Source of the DNA: Staphylococcus lloydii
GTDB taxonomy: Bacteria > Bacillota > Bacilli > Staphylococcales > Staphylococcaceae
Assembly: GCF_015775975.1 (NCBI RefSeq)
Contig: NZ_CP064056.1
Coordinates: 2,108,001-2,172,000 of the forward strand
DNA: 64,000 nt
Direction: 5' to 3'
Made by a program: the position numbers and the translations under genes. The notes below the pieces were generated by a model that saw only the letters and a program-made list of their open reading frames with translations, made no database searches and was not told the DNA's origin. Positions 18,316 to 27,204 of the stretch are shown one piece after another. Every line of letters starts with the position of its first letter. Positions within the stretch are counted from its first letter, which is position 1.

Positions 18316-19281
18316 CTATTCAAAATAAAGACTTGTTGTCGGTGCTTTCAATGCCGTTTCAAGTTCCTCAGAATGAGGGGCTAATGTGATTGAAAAACCT
18401 TGCATATCTAATGAAGTCATATACTCTCCGACTATCCAATGGTTAACGTTTAAATTACGACTTGATAAGTTCTCCGCTACATATTTCGTAACTATATCTA
18501 ATTCAGATAATGGCGTACCACCCATGCCATTTACCATAACAATTAACTCTTTACCCGCTATTTCTTTAACTAACTCAGTAATTAATTTATCTACGATTTC
18601 ATCTACTGGTGCGATTTTCTCTTTAGATATCCCTCTCTCTCCATGGATTCCGATACCAATTTCAATTTCATCTTCATCAATATCAAAACCATATTTACCT
18701 GTTGAAGGCACTAAAGGTGCCGTTAATGCCATACCAATTGTTTTAATTCCATCTATAAATTGTTGTACTTTTTGTTGGATATTATCAAGACTTTCACCTT
18801 GCTCTGCTAAATAACCGGCATATTTATGTACTAGTACTGTGCCAGCTACGCCACGTCTTTGTGCTTCCTCGTCTACAGCGATGTCATCTTTGACTACTAC
18901 CATGGCAACGTTGATATCTTCCATTTTCGCCATATCTTGAGCCATTTCAAAATTCATTACATCACCGGCATAATTCTTAACAATAAGTAATACGCCATCG
19001 CCATTATCAACTGCTTTGATAGCATTTAATATTTTATCCGGAGTAGGAGACGTGAAAATTTCTCCACATACAGCTGCATCTAACATCCCTTGTGCAACAT
19101 AGCCAGCATGCGCTGGTTCATGACCGCTTCCTCCACCAGAAACTAACGTTGGCCCTTGTTGTTTTTTATCTTTTTTAACGACCACTGAATCTGATATAAC
19201 TTCAATGCTATCTGAAGAAACTTGCATACCCGCTAACATATCTTGTAAATAATTTGTTTTATCTTTCACTAATTTTTTCAT
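18316..19281 (-). CDS. dhaK: Dihydroxyacetone kinase, substrate-binding subunit DhaK
   Basis: A 321-residue subunit that binds dihydroxyacetone covalently through a histidine, here His213 in the GIHGERG motif. The GGGSGHEPAHAGYV loop (about residues 49-62) shapes the active site. The product, dihydroxyacetone phosphate, enters glycolysis. It leads the dhaKLM operon, with AGGAGG before the ATG, and a perfect cre operator lies 54 bases upstream, predicting catabolite repression by CcpA. Confidence 0.93.
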   Translation of the reverse strand: MKKLVKDKTNYLQDMLAGMQVSSDSIEVISDSVVVKKDKKQQGPTLVSGGGSGHEPAHAGYVAQGMLDAAVCGEIFTSPTPDKILNAIKAVDNGDGVLLIVKNYAGDVMNFEMAQDMAKMEDINVAMVVVKDDIAVDEEAQRRGVAGTVLVHKYAGYLAEQGESLDNIQQKVQQFIDGIKTIGMALTAPLVPSTGKYGFDIDEDEIEIGIGIHGERGISKEKIAPVDEIVDKLITELVKEIAGKELIVMVNGMGGTPLSELDIVTKYVAENLSSRNLNVNHWIVGEYMTSLDMQGFSITLAPHSEELETALKAPTTSLYFE

Positions 19282-19334
19282 ATAGCTACCTCCTTATTAT
19301 TTACTATTCACTTTATATTATACCCAACTATTTA

Positions 19335-19350
19335 ATGTAAACGCTATCAT
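19335..19350 (-). promoter_or_regulatory. Catabolite-responsive element (cre) upstream of dhaK
   Basis: The plus-strand sequence ATGTAAACGCTATCAT matches the consensus WTGNNARCGNWWWCAW at every fixed position. Its place just upstream of dhaK predicts CcpA repression when preferred sugars are present. Confidence 0.75.
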
Positions 19351-19364
19351 TAATAAAATTAAAA

Positions 19365-19402
19365 AAATCGAATTAAGTAACTCGTACTTAATTCGATTTA
19401 TA
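19365..19402 (-). terminator. Terminator of fhuCBG
   Basis: A perfect 15-bp stem (19365-19379 with 19385-19399) lies directly after the fhuG stop. Confidence 0.85.
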
Positions 19403-20419
19403 TTATACTGTTTTCGATTTGTACATTAAGTATAGGAAGTAAGGTGCACCAATAATTGCAACAATAATCCCCGCTGGTACGCCACTCGGTTGCAGTATCA
19501 CTTGTCCTATAGTATCTGAGACCACTAATAATAATGCACCGAGAACAATAGATATCGGTAAAAATAATTGATGACGTGGACCAACAATGGATTTAGCAAT
19601 ATGTGGTCCCATCAAACCAATAAAGCCGATTGCACCAGCTACAGATACTGCAGCGGAAGATAATATGACTGCTAATATTAATAGTACAATACGTTCTCTA
19701 CTTACTTTAACACCGACACCTTGCGCTATATGCTCATGTACATTTAATAAATTTAGTACATTAGCTTTCATTAATAAGAATGGAATAATTATAACTAACC
19801 ACGGCACAAATGTGATAACAAACGTCCATTCGTCACCCCATATGTTACCAGCTAACCATGAAGCGATAAATTCTGATTGATCTTGATCAAATTTAGACAT
19901 TAACGTTAGTGAACCACCACTCAGTGCAGTTGCAAGACCGACACCAATAAGTACCATACTCGCAGGCGTAATACCTTCACCCTTGTTATAACTGAAAGAA
20001 AAGATTAATAATGCTGTACCGACACCACCAATCATACTAATAATGGGTAATACATAGACAAAATTATCGGCATTAACTTGACCAATAACAATAAACAAGG
20101 CGATAGCAAAACCACTACCTGCGTTGATACCTAAAATACCTGGTTCAGCCAATGGATTACGTGTAACACTTTGTATCACCGCACCACTAATTGCTAATGC
20201 AATACCAGCTAATATTGTAATAAGCATTCTCGGTAATCTAAAATCTATTAAAATTAAGGTGTCTGTATAGTTACCTTGCCCTAATAAAGTTTTGAAAAAA
20301 TCACCCATCGACATTTTATATTCACCTGAAGTCATACTCCAAGCACATGCCAACAATAGCAATACTAATAATATAATCATTGTTAACCATTGTTTATGTC
20401 TTAGTTTAGGGTTAATCAT
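19403..20419 (-). CDS. fhuG: Ferrichrome ABC transporter permease FhuG
   Basis: A 338-residue FecCD-type permease with about ten membrane helices. Typical family motifs are the early RLPRMLITILAGIALAISGA stretch (residues 54-73) and the late GxxGFIGLMGPHIAK loop that contacts the ATPase. It pairs with FhuB to form the channel for iron-hydroxamate siderophores. Its ATG overlaps the fhuB stop by four bases. It is the last gene of the Fur-regulated operon. Confidence 0.92.
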   Translation of the reverse strand: MINPKLRHKQWLTMIILLVLLLLACAWSMTSGEYKMSMGDFFKTLLGQGNYTDTLILIDFRLPRMLITILAGIALAISGAVIQSVTRNPLAEPGILGINAGSGFAIALFIVIGQVNADNFVYVLPIISMIGGVGTALLIFSFSYNKGEGITPASMVLIGVGLATALSGGSLTLMSKFDQDQSEFIASWLAGNIWGDEWTFVITFVPWLVIIIPFLLMKANVLNLLNVHEHIAQGVGVKVSRERIVLLILAVILSSAAVSVAGAIGFIGLMGPHIAKSIVGPRHQLFLPISIVLGALLLVVSDTIGQVILQPSGVPAGIIVAIIGAPYFLYLMYKSKTV

Positions 20420-21417
20420 GAGAAGCGCCCTCCTTTTTTAACTAAATATAAAAAGTAAGGCACACCGATGAACGAGATAATTGCACCGACAGGCGCTTCG
20501 CCAAGCATTCTAGCTAAAGTATCGGCAACTAAAACAAGCAACCCACCAAGCACTGCCGTTAACGGAATCACACGCGCATAATCTGTTCCAACAATATAAC
20601 GTACTATGTGAGGTACCATTAAACCGACAAAAGCAATTTGTCCTACCATCGCAACTGCTATACCGGCTAAAACCATAGAAATTACTAAAGTAGTACCACG
20701 AATTGCCGTTACATTTTGCCCTAATCCTTTAGCCAATGTTTCACCCAAATTCAAAATAGTTAATTGTTTACTAATTGAAATAAGTATGATGAGTGCGACT
20801 AATATAAATGGTGCAGCCCAAATTAGTTGGGGCCAAGTCGTACCTGAAACACCGCCAGCGCTCCAAAATGTTAGACTTTGGTTTAATCTAAACATTAACG
20901 CAATGCCCTGACTTAACGCTGTTAATAAAGCGCTTACTGCAGCGCCAGCTAAAATGATGCGCATCGGGTTAAAACCATCGCTACGAGAACGACCAATCAT
21001 TAACACGATGAAGCCACCGAGCAATGCACCTACAAACCCTGCAACCATTAATAATAAGAATGGTGCTTTAGGTAGTGTTGCATAAGTTAGTGCCAACATG
21101 AATGATGCACCAGAGTTTAAACCAATTAAACTAGGGTCTGCCAAGCCATTCTTCGTAACGCCTTGAATAACTGCACCAGCAGTAGCCAATGCCATGCCTA
21201 CTAAAATGGCTCCAACGTCTCTCGGAATACGAATTTCACTAATAATATTATGTTGTTGATTGCTCGAATCATAATTGAATACTGCTTGAATAATGGTTCC
21301 GATATTTATTTTTGCGTCACCTAATAAAATGGATACAAATAACATAACCACTAACAATATTACGGCAATGCCGAAAGTTGTCGTAAAACTATATTTTTTT
21401 CTATTCTGTGTAGTCAT
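20416..21417 (-). CDS. fhuB: Ferrichrome ABC transporter permease FhuB
   Basis: A FecCD-type permease of 333 residues from the ATG at 21417, which follows AGGGG at a suitable distance; an upstream in-frame start would overlap fhuC and has no such site. It shows the RIPRDVGAILVGMALATAGA motif and the ATPase-contact loop with AFVGLMVPHIVR. It is the partner of FhuG. It begins ten bases after fhuC. The substrate-binding lipoprotein (FhuD) is not encoded in this window, as in S. aureus where it lies elsewhere. Confidence 0.92.
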   Translation of the reverse strand: MTTQNRKKYSFTTTFGIAVILLVVMLFVSILLGDAKINIGTIIQAVFNYDSSNQQHNIISEIRIPRDVGAILVGMALATAGAVIQGVTKNGLADPSLIGLNSGASFMLALTYATLPKAPFLLLMVAGFVGALLGGFIVLMIGRSRSDGFNPMRIILAGAAVSALLTALSQGIALMFRLNQSLTFWSAGGVSGTTWPQLIWAAPFILVALIILISISKQLTILNLGETLAKGLGQNVTAIRGTTLVISMVLAGIAVAMVGQIAFVGLMVPHIVRYIVGTDYARVIPLTAVLGGLLVLVADTLARMLGEAPVGAIISFIGVPYFLYLVKKGGRFS

Positions 21418-21427
21418 GATTATACCC

Positions 21428-22231
21428 CTATACTTGTGAATAGCTACGACGACATAAATCATATGTGACTAGCATTGGTTTACCTGTGCGTGGATCTTCA
21501 CTAATCTCTACATCAATGTTAAATACTTTCTCTAAAATGTCTTTAGTTAAGACATTTTCTGTTGAGCCATCAGCAACAATGTCCCCATTTTTCATAGTAA
21601 TAAGGTGGTCTGAAAAACGTACCGCTTGGTTGATATCATGTAACACCATTACAATCGTGCAACCTTGTTCTTGATTCAACTGTGTAATAAGTTCTAATAT
21701 TTCTAATTGATGTGAAATGTCTAAGTAAGTAGTCGGCTCATCTAAGAAAATAATGTCTGTTCTTTGCGCTAATGCCATAGCTATCCAAACACGTTGTCTT
21801 TGACCACCACTTAAGTCATTAATTGAGCGATCTTTAAAGTCATAAGTGCCTGTAACATTTAAAGCCCAATCTATTTCCTTTTTATCTTCTGCAGAAAGAC
21901 GCCCGAATCCTTTTTGATGAGGGAAACGACCATACGACACAAGCTCCCCTACTGTTAATCCATCTGCAACTTCTGGCGATTGAGGTAAAATAGCAATCTT
22001 TTTGGCAATATCTTTCGTAGATTGAGAATGAATGCTTTTACCATCTAAAATAATATCCCCATTGGAAATTGATAATAGTCTTGATAATGCTTTAAGTAAC
22101 GTTGATTTCCCACAACCATTTGGTCCAATAATAGAAGTGATTTGGCCATCCGGTATTGTAACATCTAGATTATCGACAATAACGTTATCGCCGTAACTAA
22201 TGGTAACTTGATTTCCACTTAAACGTGTCAT
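21428..22231 (-). CDS. fhuC: Ferrichrome ABC transporter ATPase FhuC
   Basis: A 267-residue ABC ATPase. Walker A is GPNGCGKST (about residues 36-44), the signature is LSGGQRQR, and Walker B is IIFLDEPTT; the His switch is in VLHDIN. It powers hydroxamate siderophore import and in S. aureus also energises other iron transporters that lack their own ATPase. That matters here because the permease at 55986 has no ATPase beside it. First gene of fhuCBG, preceded by two Fur boxes. Confidence 0.93.
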   Translation of the reverse strand: MTRLSGNQVTISYGDNVIVDNLDVTIPDGQITSIIGPNGCGKSTLLKALSRLLSISNGDIILDGKSIHSQSTKDIAKKIAILPQSPEVADGLTVGELVSYGRFPHQKGFGRLSAEDKKEIDWALNVTGTYDFKDRSINDLSGGQRQRVWIAMALAQRTDIIFLDEPTTYLDISHQLEILELITQLNQEQGCTIVMVLHDINQAVRFSDHLITMKNGDIVADGSTENVLTKDILEKVFNIDVEISEDPRTGKPMLVTYDLCRRSYSQV

Positions 22232-22277
22232 ACATACCCTTCTTCCTAAATAATAAGCATAAAAAACTTGGTAATAC

Positions 22278-22296
22278 TATATTAATAATCATTATA
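22278..22296 (-). promoter_or_regulatory. Fur box, proximal, upstream of fhuC
   Basis: A 19-base site centred on ATAATCATTAT (22285-22295) matches 15 of 19 positions of the Fur consensus. It lies about 50 bases before the fhuC start, over a likely promoter. Confidence 0.6.
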
Positions 22297-22332
22297 ATAA
22301 AATCTAAATTCGTAAGTTTTAATTAATTCGTA

Positions 22333-22351
22333 GCAAATGATAATCATTATC
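22333..22351 (-). promoter_or_regulatory. Fur box, distal, upstream of fhuC
   Basis: The site GCAAATGATAATCATTATC matches 17 of 19 positions of the Fur consensus, predicting iron-dependent repression of fhuCBG. Confidence 0.8.
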
Positions 22352-22485
22352 ACGGTAAATATTATATCATCTTTTATACCCATTGACTATTACAGAACAG
22401 CAATAATTTTATTGGACCTTTTTAAATTCAAACAAAAAAGGATTACGTCAATTACTTATATTGACGTAATCCTTAACCCTCTAAT

Positions 22486-23322
22486 TTAATGTTCATCAAC
22501 TAAAAATCCATTGCCATAAACATCACGTACATCATGTATTACGAGAAAGGCATTTTCATCTATTTGTCGAATTAAACGTTTCGCTCTAGTAACTTGCGTT
22601 TTAGAAATTACGACGTATAAGACATCTTTTTCCTGTTTTGAAAAATAACCTCTACCATTTAAAATCGTTAATCCTCTGCCGACCTTCTCGTCGATAACTT
22701 TTGCCACTTCATCGGGATGACTGGAAATAATTGTCATTGCTTTTTTCGTATTTAAACCTTCAATTACAAATTCCATTACTTTTGTTCCAATATATAATGA
22801 AATAACTGTCACTAATGCACTTGATAATTTAATTTGAGTTAGTGAAATTAATACCACAAGTAAATCAAAGAATAATAATGCATATGGCGTACTCACATCT
22901 AAATATTTAGCCGCTATTTTAGCCAGAATCGTTGTACCTGCAGTTGTACCTCCTGCGAGAACAATGACACCAATACCTATACCAACACAAGTTCCGCCAA
23001 ATATGGCATTTACTAATATATTATCAGTTTCGACACGCCAAGTTTGTGTCAGTGATAAGAACACTGAAATTAATACAGTAGCTAAAATAGTAAGATACAT
23101 GCTACGTTTACTTAAAAACTTATAACCCAAACCTATTAAAACAGCATTAAGTACAAAGTTTGTAATACCTGGTGATATATGGAAGCCATAATATAGTACA
23201 ATAGCTAAACCTGTTACACCGCCCTCACCAAGATTTGCCGAAATAATAAATGTATTTACACCTGCTGCAAAGATAAATGATCCTATGACAACTAAAGCAA
23301 TATCTCTTAAAGTCTTGTTCAC
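22486..23322 (-). CDS. YitT family membrane protein (DUF161/DUF2179)
   Basis: A protein of about 278 residues with five to six membrane helices and a C-terminal cytosolic DUF2179 domain (about the last 80 residues, with GRGLTILNGRGYF). The start is placed at the GTG at 23322 because GGGAGG ends nine bases before it; the ATG at 23331 abuts that site with no spacer. YitT proteins are common in Firmicutes and their transport substrate is unknown. It is divergent from the small RNA region and unlinked to fhu by its own hairpin-poor 3' end. Confidence 0.85.
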   Translation of the reverse strand: MNKTLRDIALVVIGSFIFAAGVNTFIISANLGEGGVTGLAIVLYYGFHISPGITNFVLNAVLIGLGYKFLSKRSMYLTILATVLISVFLSLTQTWRVETDNILVNAIFGGTCVGIGIGVIVLAGGTTAGTTILAKIAAKYLDVSTPYALLFFDLLVVLISLTQIKLSSALVTVISLYIGTKVMEFVIEGLNTKKAMTIISSHPDEVAKVIDEKVGRGLTILNGRGYFSKQEKDVLYVVISKTQVTRAKRLIRQIDENAFLVIHDVRDVYGNGFLVDEH

Positions 23323-23444
23323 ATTTTCCATCCTCCCGAATTCATAGTCCAATTAATAAAATAGTAGCAAATTAAACTAAATACCTCAACAGCACTAAAT
23401 AACACTATAAAACACTTATAATTTAAAAAATTCTGAATTTTCTA

Positions 23445-23473
23445 TTTACTTATGATTTATACCTTGCTATAAT
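23445..23473 (+). promoter_or_regulatory. Promoter of candidate small RNA
   Basis: An extended -10 (TGCTATAAT, with TATAAT at 23468-23473) lies 17 bases after a weak -35 (TTTACT, 23445-23450). It points into the non-coding stretch that follows. Confidence 0.65.
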
Positions 23474-23479
23474 ATTATT

Positions 23480-23650
23480 TATCTTCTTATTGAAGCCCAA
23501 TAAGAAGCCATCTCCTTTGTGTTGTTTATAGTAACAAACAAAAACAAATTTTTGCTCGAAGTATGTTATAAGTACCTAGTCCTTGCTTTTAACATACATT
23601 TAATTCATTTCCCGTAAAAGCCAAGTCACGATTACTTGGCTTTTCTTTTT
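23480..23650 (+). ncRNA. Candidate small regulatory RNA, possibly RsaD homologue
   Basis: Between a good promoter and an intrinsic terminator lies about 171 bases with no ORF. It starts with a perfect 10-bp hairpin (23483-23492 with 23498-23507, loop AAGCC), has unpaired pyrimidine-rich stretches including a UUUCCCG segment at 23608-23614, and ends at the stem 23616-23626/23634-23644 with a T-run. From memory, S. aureus RsaD is about 176 nt, carries a UCCC motif and maps close to nupC and fhu; the name is inferred from position and size, not from an alignment. Confidence 0.6.
23616..23650 (+). terminator. Terminator of candidate small RNA
   Basis: A perfect 11-bp stem (AAAAGCCAAGT with ACTTGGCTTTT) and a seven-base loop are followed by TTTTCTTTTT. 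Confidence 0.85.
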
Positions 23651-23670
23651 GCTGTTTTTTAATACTAAGC

Positions 23671-23712
23671 TAAAAAGCTCGCCATAAAACTATGTTTACG
23701 GCGAGCTTTTGC
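23671..23712 (-). terminator. Terminator of nupC
   Basis: Inverted repeat AAAAGCTCGCC with GGCGAGCTTTT, plus an inner ATAAA/TTTA pairing, sits about 30 bases downstream of the minus-strand nupC. Confidence 0.8.
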
Positions 23713-23739
23713 TTGTTAAATACTTAAATTTTATATCGC

Positions 23740-24969
23740 TTACCAAGCGAATAATCCTACAAATCCGGCAGTCATTAGTGATACTAAGATACCAGCTAAT
23801 AATAACATTGGTACATATTCAGAAACGAAATCTGATGTCTTTTTATCGACGATACCTTTTAAAGTACCTACGATCATACCAATTGTTGAGAAGTTAGCAA
23901 ATGAAATTAAGAATGTCGTAAGTACTGCACGTCTATGTGGTGAGTATGTACTAATAACATCTTTAATTTGTCCCATGACGACAAATTCATTGGTTACAAT
24001 TTTCTTAGCCATCTGTTGTGCTACTATCCAAGCTTCGTCCCAAGGTAGACCTAATAATAAAGCGAATGGATACATAAATACACCTAAAATTTGATCTAGT
24101 CCAAAACTACCTTTTATTCCTACCCAAGTTCCAATAACACCCGTTAACGCGTTGATTAATCGATCAAGCAAGTCTGACAATGCTACAAAACTAATAACGA
24201 ATGCTACAATGATTAAAATTAACTTACCGGCATTTAAAACAGAATCACCTAAGAAAGAGAAAAATGGTTGTTTTTCAATTTCATTATTTTTAATGCTGTA
24301 AATCACGTCATTTTGTTCTTCAACACGTACTGGGTTTAAAATAGCCGATACTATAATCGCATTAATAATATTTAACGGTATAGCCGTCAACACCAAATCC
24401 CCTGGTACCATAGCAACATACGCGCCTACAATTGCCCCAGATACTGAACTCATAGACATCATTGCTACAGTAAGTACTCGCGCTTCGTTCATTCTTTTTA
24501 ATTGTTCACTTGAAACTGCTAAAGCTTCAGTATTACCTAAGAACATCATTTCAATACCGAAGAATGATTCAAATTTAGGTTGTCTAGTAATTTTCGCTAA
24601 TACCCAACCAATACCACCAATGACACGTGGAAGAATATTGAAATACATTAAAATATCAAACAATGGCACAATTAATAAAATAGGGAACAACGCACTTACT
24701 GCCATATCCATATTTTTTTGATTAACCCAGCTTGCAAACGCAAAGCCTGTTCCGGCATGTGCCGATTGTATCACCCATGCAATACCGTCAGCGAGTGCAT
24801 GTACTGCCGCTTTCCCCCATGGGAAATAAATAAAGAACCATGCCAAAATAACATTCACGATAACTAAAATGATAATTGATTTCCATTGAATGTCTTTGCG
24901 ATTTCTAGAAAAAAGAACTGCAATTGCTAAAAATACTAGCAATCCAATTATGTTAATAATTAAAAACAT
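23740..24969 (-). CDS. nupC: NupC family nucleoside transporter (CNT)
   Basis: A 409-residue concentrative nucleoside transporter, which imports nucleosides with protons or sodium. The family signature is the GNTEALAVSSEQLKRMNEARV region (about residues 145-165) and the later FANFSTIGMIVG motif. Length and helix pattern are normal. It stands alone between abcA and the small RNA region. A cre operator about 140 bases upstream predicts CcpA control. Confidence 0.92.
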   Translation of the reverse strand: MFLIINIIGLLVFLAIAVLFSRNRKDIQWKSIIILVIVNVILAWFFIYFPWGKAAVHALADGIAWVIQSAHAGTGFAFASWVNQKNMDMAVSALFPILLIVPLFDILMYFNILPRVIGGIGWVLAKITRQPKFESFFGIEMMFLGNTEALAVSSEQLKRMNEARVLTVAMMSMSSVSGAIVGAYVAMVPGDLVLTAIPLNIINAIIVSAILNPVRVEEQNDVIYSIKNNEIEKQPFFSFLGDSVLNAGKLILIIVAFVISFVALSDLLDRLINALTGVIGTWVGIKGSFGLDQILGVFMYPFALLLGLPWDEAWIVAQQMAKKIVTNEFVVMGQIKDVISTYSPHRRAVLTTFLISFANFSTIGMIVGTLKGIVDKKTSDFVSEYVPMLLLAGILVSLMTAGFVGLFAW

Positions 24970-25108
24970 TAAACCCCCTCCATTCCATCTATCTTTTTTA
25001 GTTATTAAACTCCCAAAAAATTTACTAACTTACTATTACAATATAATTATGCAAAACAGATGACCCTCTTTCTAAAGCACCTACAAACAAGTCATTGTTC
25101 GTCGTTAT

Positions 25109-25124
25109 ATGTATTCGCTTACAA
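25109..25124 (-). promoter_or_regulatory. Catabolite-responsive element (cre) upstream of nupC
   Basis: On the minus strand TTGTAAGCGAATACAT matches WTGNNARCGNWWWCAW at every fixed position. It lies 140 bases before the nupC start. Confidence 0.6.
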
Positions 25125-25253
25125 ACGCTACATTAAACGCTTTTCTTCATTCAAATGGTCATCTTTGATAGCAAGTTAATTATAGCATGGGAATACTCGT
25201 TATAAAATAAATTTTATATAATTACCATTCCTTTGAAATGGATTGCTTTTGTT

Positions 25254-26972
25254 TTAATTATTATTTAAATTTTGTGTCGTAACAAATTGCTGGTATTTTT
25301 CATGTGATTGAATTAATGATTCGTGGCTTCCTATACCCGTGACGCGCCCTTGATCTATAAAGACAATTTGGTCTGCCTTTCTTATTGTTGATAGTCGATG
25401 AGCAATAACTACTGTCGTTCTATTTATCATCAATTCTTCTAATGCTTCTTGAATTTTGCGTTCACTTTCACTATCCAAGTTCGCAGTTGCTTCATCTAAT
25501 AATAAGATATCTGGATTTTTAACAAAACTACGTGCAATATCTATTCTTTGTCGTTGTCCACCTGATAGTTTCACGCCTCGTTCTCCAACCAATGTGTCAT
25601 AGCCTTGTTCTAAATTCATAATAAAGTCATCACAATTGGCTAACTTGGCATATTGTACTAATTCCTCATCTGAAACTTCACGGTTAATACCATACAGCAT
25701 ATTATCTTTAATCGTACCATTCATCATCGCATTAGATTGCATAACATATCCTATTTTATTCCGCCATTCAGCAAGTGGCATATCGTATATAGAAGCATTG
25801 CCATATGTAACGGAACCTGCATCTATGTCGTACATACGTTCAATAATATTGAAGATTGTACTCTTACCTGAACCTGAAGGTCCTACGAAAGCAGTAACCT
25901 TCCCAGCGGGGATTTCAAAATTCACATCATTTAAAATTGGTTTAACATCATATTTAAAATCAACATGATTAAAATGTAATGTGCTTCCTTGAATGATATT
26001 TACAGTTGAATCTTCCATAACTTCTAGCGGTTCTTGCATAATTTCATGTATCCTCGCACTGGCACCAACTGCTTTTTTATAATCAGTCACTAACGTAGAT
26101 AAATTAACAAGTGGTGAAGACAGTTGCACAACATAAAATATCATTGCAATTAATGTACCTGCAGATATTGCTCCAGAGGAAATACGTAAAGCGCCGAAGC
26201 CTAAAATGATAGCAATCGTTAATAACATAATTAATCCTGACAATGGCTGAATGATGGCAGTGATTTTCGCTTGTTTCAAACCTAAACCATAAATACGGTT
26301 CAAATTACGATGCGCGTTATCTAATTCGGCATTTTCCGTGTTTGAAACTTTAACTAATCTCATTTCTGTTAGGACACGTCCTAATAATCCACTAAAATTA
26401 GCTATTTCCGCCTGCGTTTTCTTCGACACATTTTGCATTACTTTACCTAATGGAATCATGATAATGACAAATATTGGTATTGTTATAAAAGTTAATAATG
26501 TCATCTTCCAATCCATGATAAATAACATAATAAAAGAGCCGATAATCGTAATGGCAGAAGGCAATAGATTTGGTAACTTTTGTGAAATAAATTCATTTAT
26601 GACTTTTGTATCATCCGTTAAACGGCTCATTAGCTGACCACTTTCATTTTGGTCAAAAAATGGCATTTTCAAATGTATAATGTGTTGCCACAATAGCGAA
26701 CGTATAGCATAAATTATTTTTTCTCCAATTTTACTTAATAAATACAGACCTATGCCGCTTAATATTGCATTAAGTAAAAATACTCCTATAAAGAGTATGA
26801 TAAAATTCCAATTCATGCTTTCAAATGAAAAATTATCAACCAATTTTCCTGTAAATGCAGGAACAATCAAACCTGTAATACTACCTAAAGAAGAAATAAT
26901 AACAGCGACAATAATTAATAAGGTTGGCCAATTAATCTTCTTAAATAAATAGAATAATGGATTAGCTTGCAT
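25254..26972 (-). CDS. abcA: ABC exporter AbcA (fused membrane and ATPase domains)
   Basis: A 572-residue half transporter that works as a homodimer. Six membrane helices (about 15-300) precede the ATPase with Walker A GPSGSGKST, signature KLSGGQRQRI and Walker B ILLLDEATANLD. In S. aureus AbcA exports phenol-soluble modulins and hydrophobic beta-lactams and is divergent from pbp4, exactly as here. The 232-base gap holds both promoters; MgrA and other regulators act there in S. aureus, which I cannot confirm from sequence. Confidence 0.92.
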   Translation of the reverse strand: MQANPLFYLFKKINWPTLLIIVAVIISSLGSITGLIVPAFTGKLVDNFSFESMNWNFIILFIGVFLLNAILSGIGLYLLSKIGEKIIYAIRSLLWQHIIHLKMPFFDQNESGQLMSRLTDDTKVINEFISQKLPNLLPSAITIIGSFIMLFIMDWKMTLLTFITIPIFVIIMIPLGKVMQNVSKKTQAEIANFSGLLGRVLTEMRLVKVSNTENAELDNAHRNLNRIYGLGLKQAKITAIIQPLSGLIMLLTIAIILGFGALRISSGAISAGTLIAMIFYVVQLSSPLVNLSTLVTDYKKAVGASARIHEIMQEPLEVMEDSTVNIIQGSTLHFNHVDFKYDVKPILNDVNFEIPAGKVTAFVGPSGSGKSTIFNIIERMYDIDAGSVTYGNASIYDMPLAEWRNKIGYVMQSNAMMNGTIKDNMLYGINREVSDEELVQYAKLANCDDFIMNLEQGYDTLVGERGVKLSGGQRQRIDIARSFVKNPDILLLDEATANLDSESERKIQEALEELMINRTTVVIAHRLSTIRKADQIVFIDQGRVTGIGSHESLIQSHEKYQQFVTTQNLNNN

Positions 26973-27204
26973 AGTGATGTGTACCTCTTTTTCTATTAGT
27001 AATTTTATGTTAGGACTTTAATAGTTAAATCCACTCAACACTATGATAACATTTTTTATTTGGAAAATATTATATATTGTTACCAATATTTATGTATTAA
27101 ACTTTGTTGCCTTCAATTACCTATATTCGTTTATTAATTTTACCCAGTATGCTAAAATACTTCTATTGTAAAAAAAGAGAATATATTAAGAGGGTTTGTA
27201 ATTT

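Larger units (their letters stand above)
23323..23739. other. Intergenic region with small RNA gene and nupC terminator
   Basis: This 417-base region holds no protein gene. It contains a plus-strand promoter, a candidate small RNA and the terminator of nupC, each listed separately. A 62-residue frame that opens at 23709 runs across the nupC end and is not real. Confidence 0.7.
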
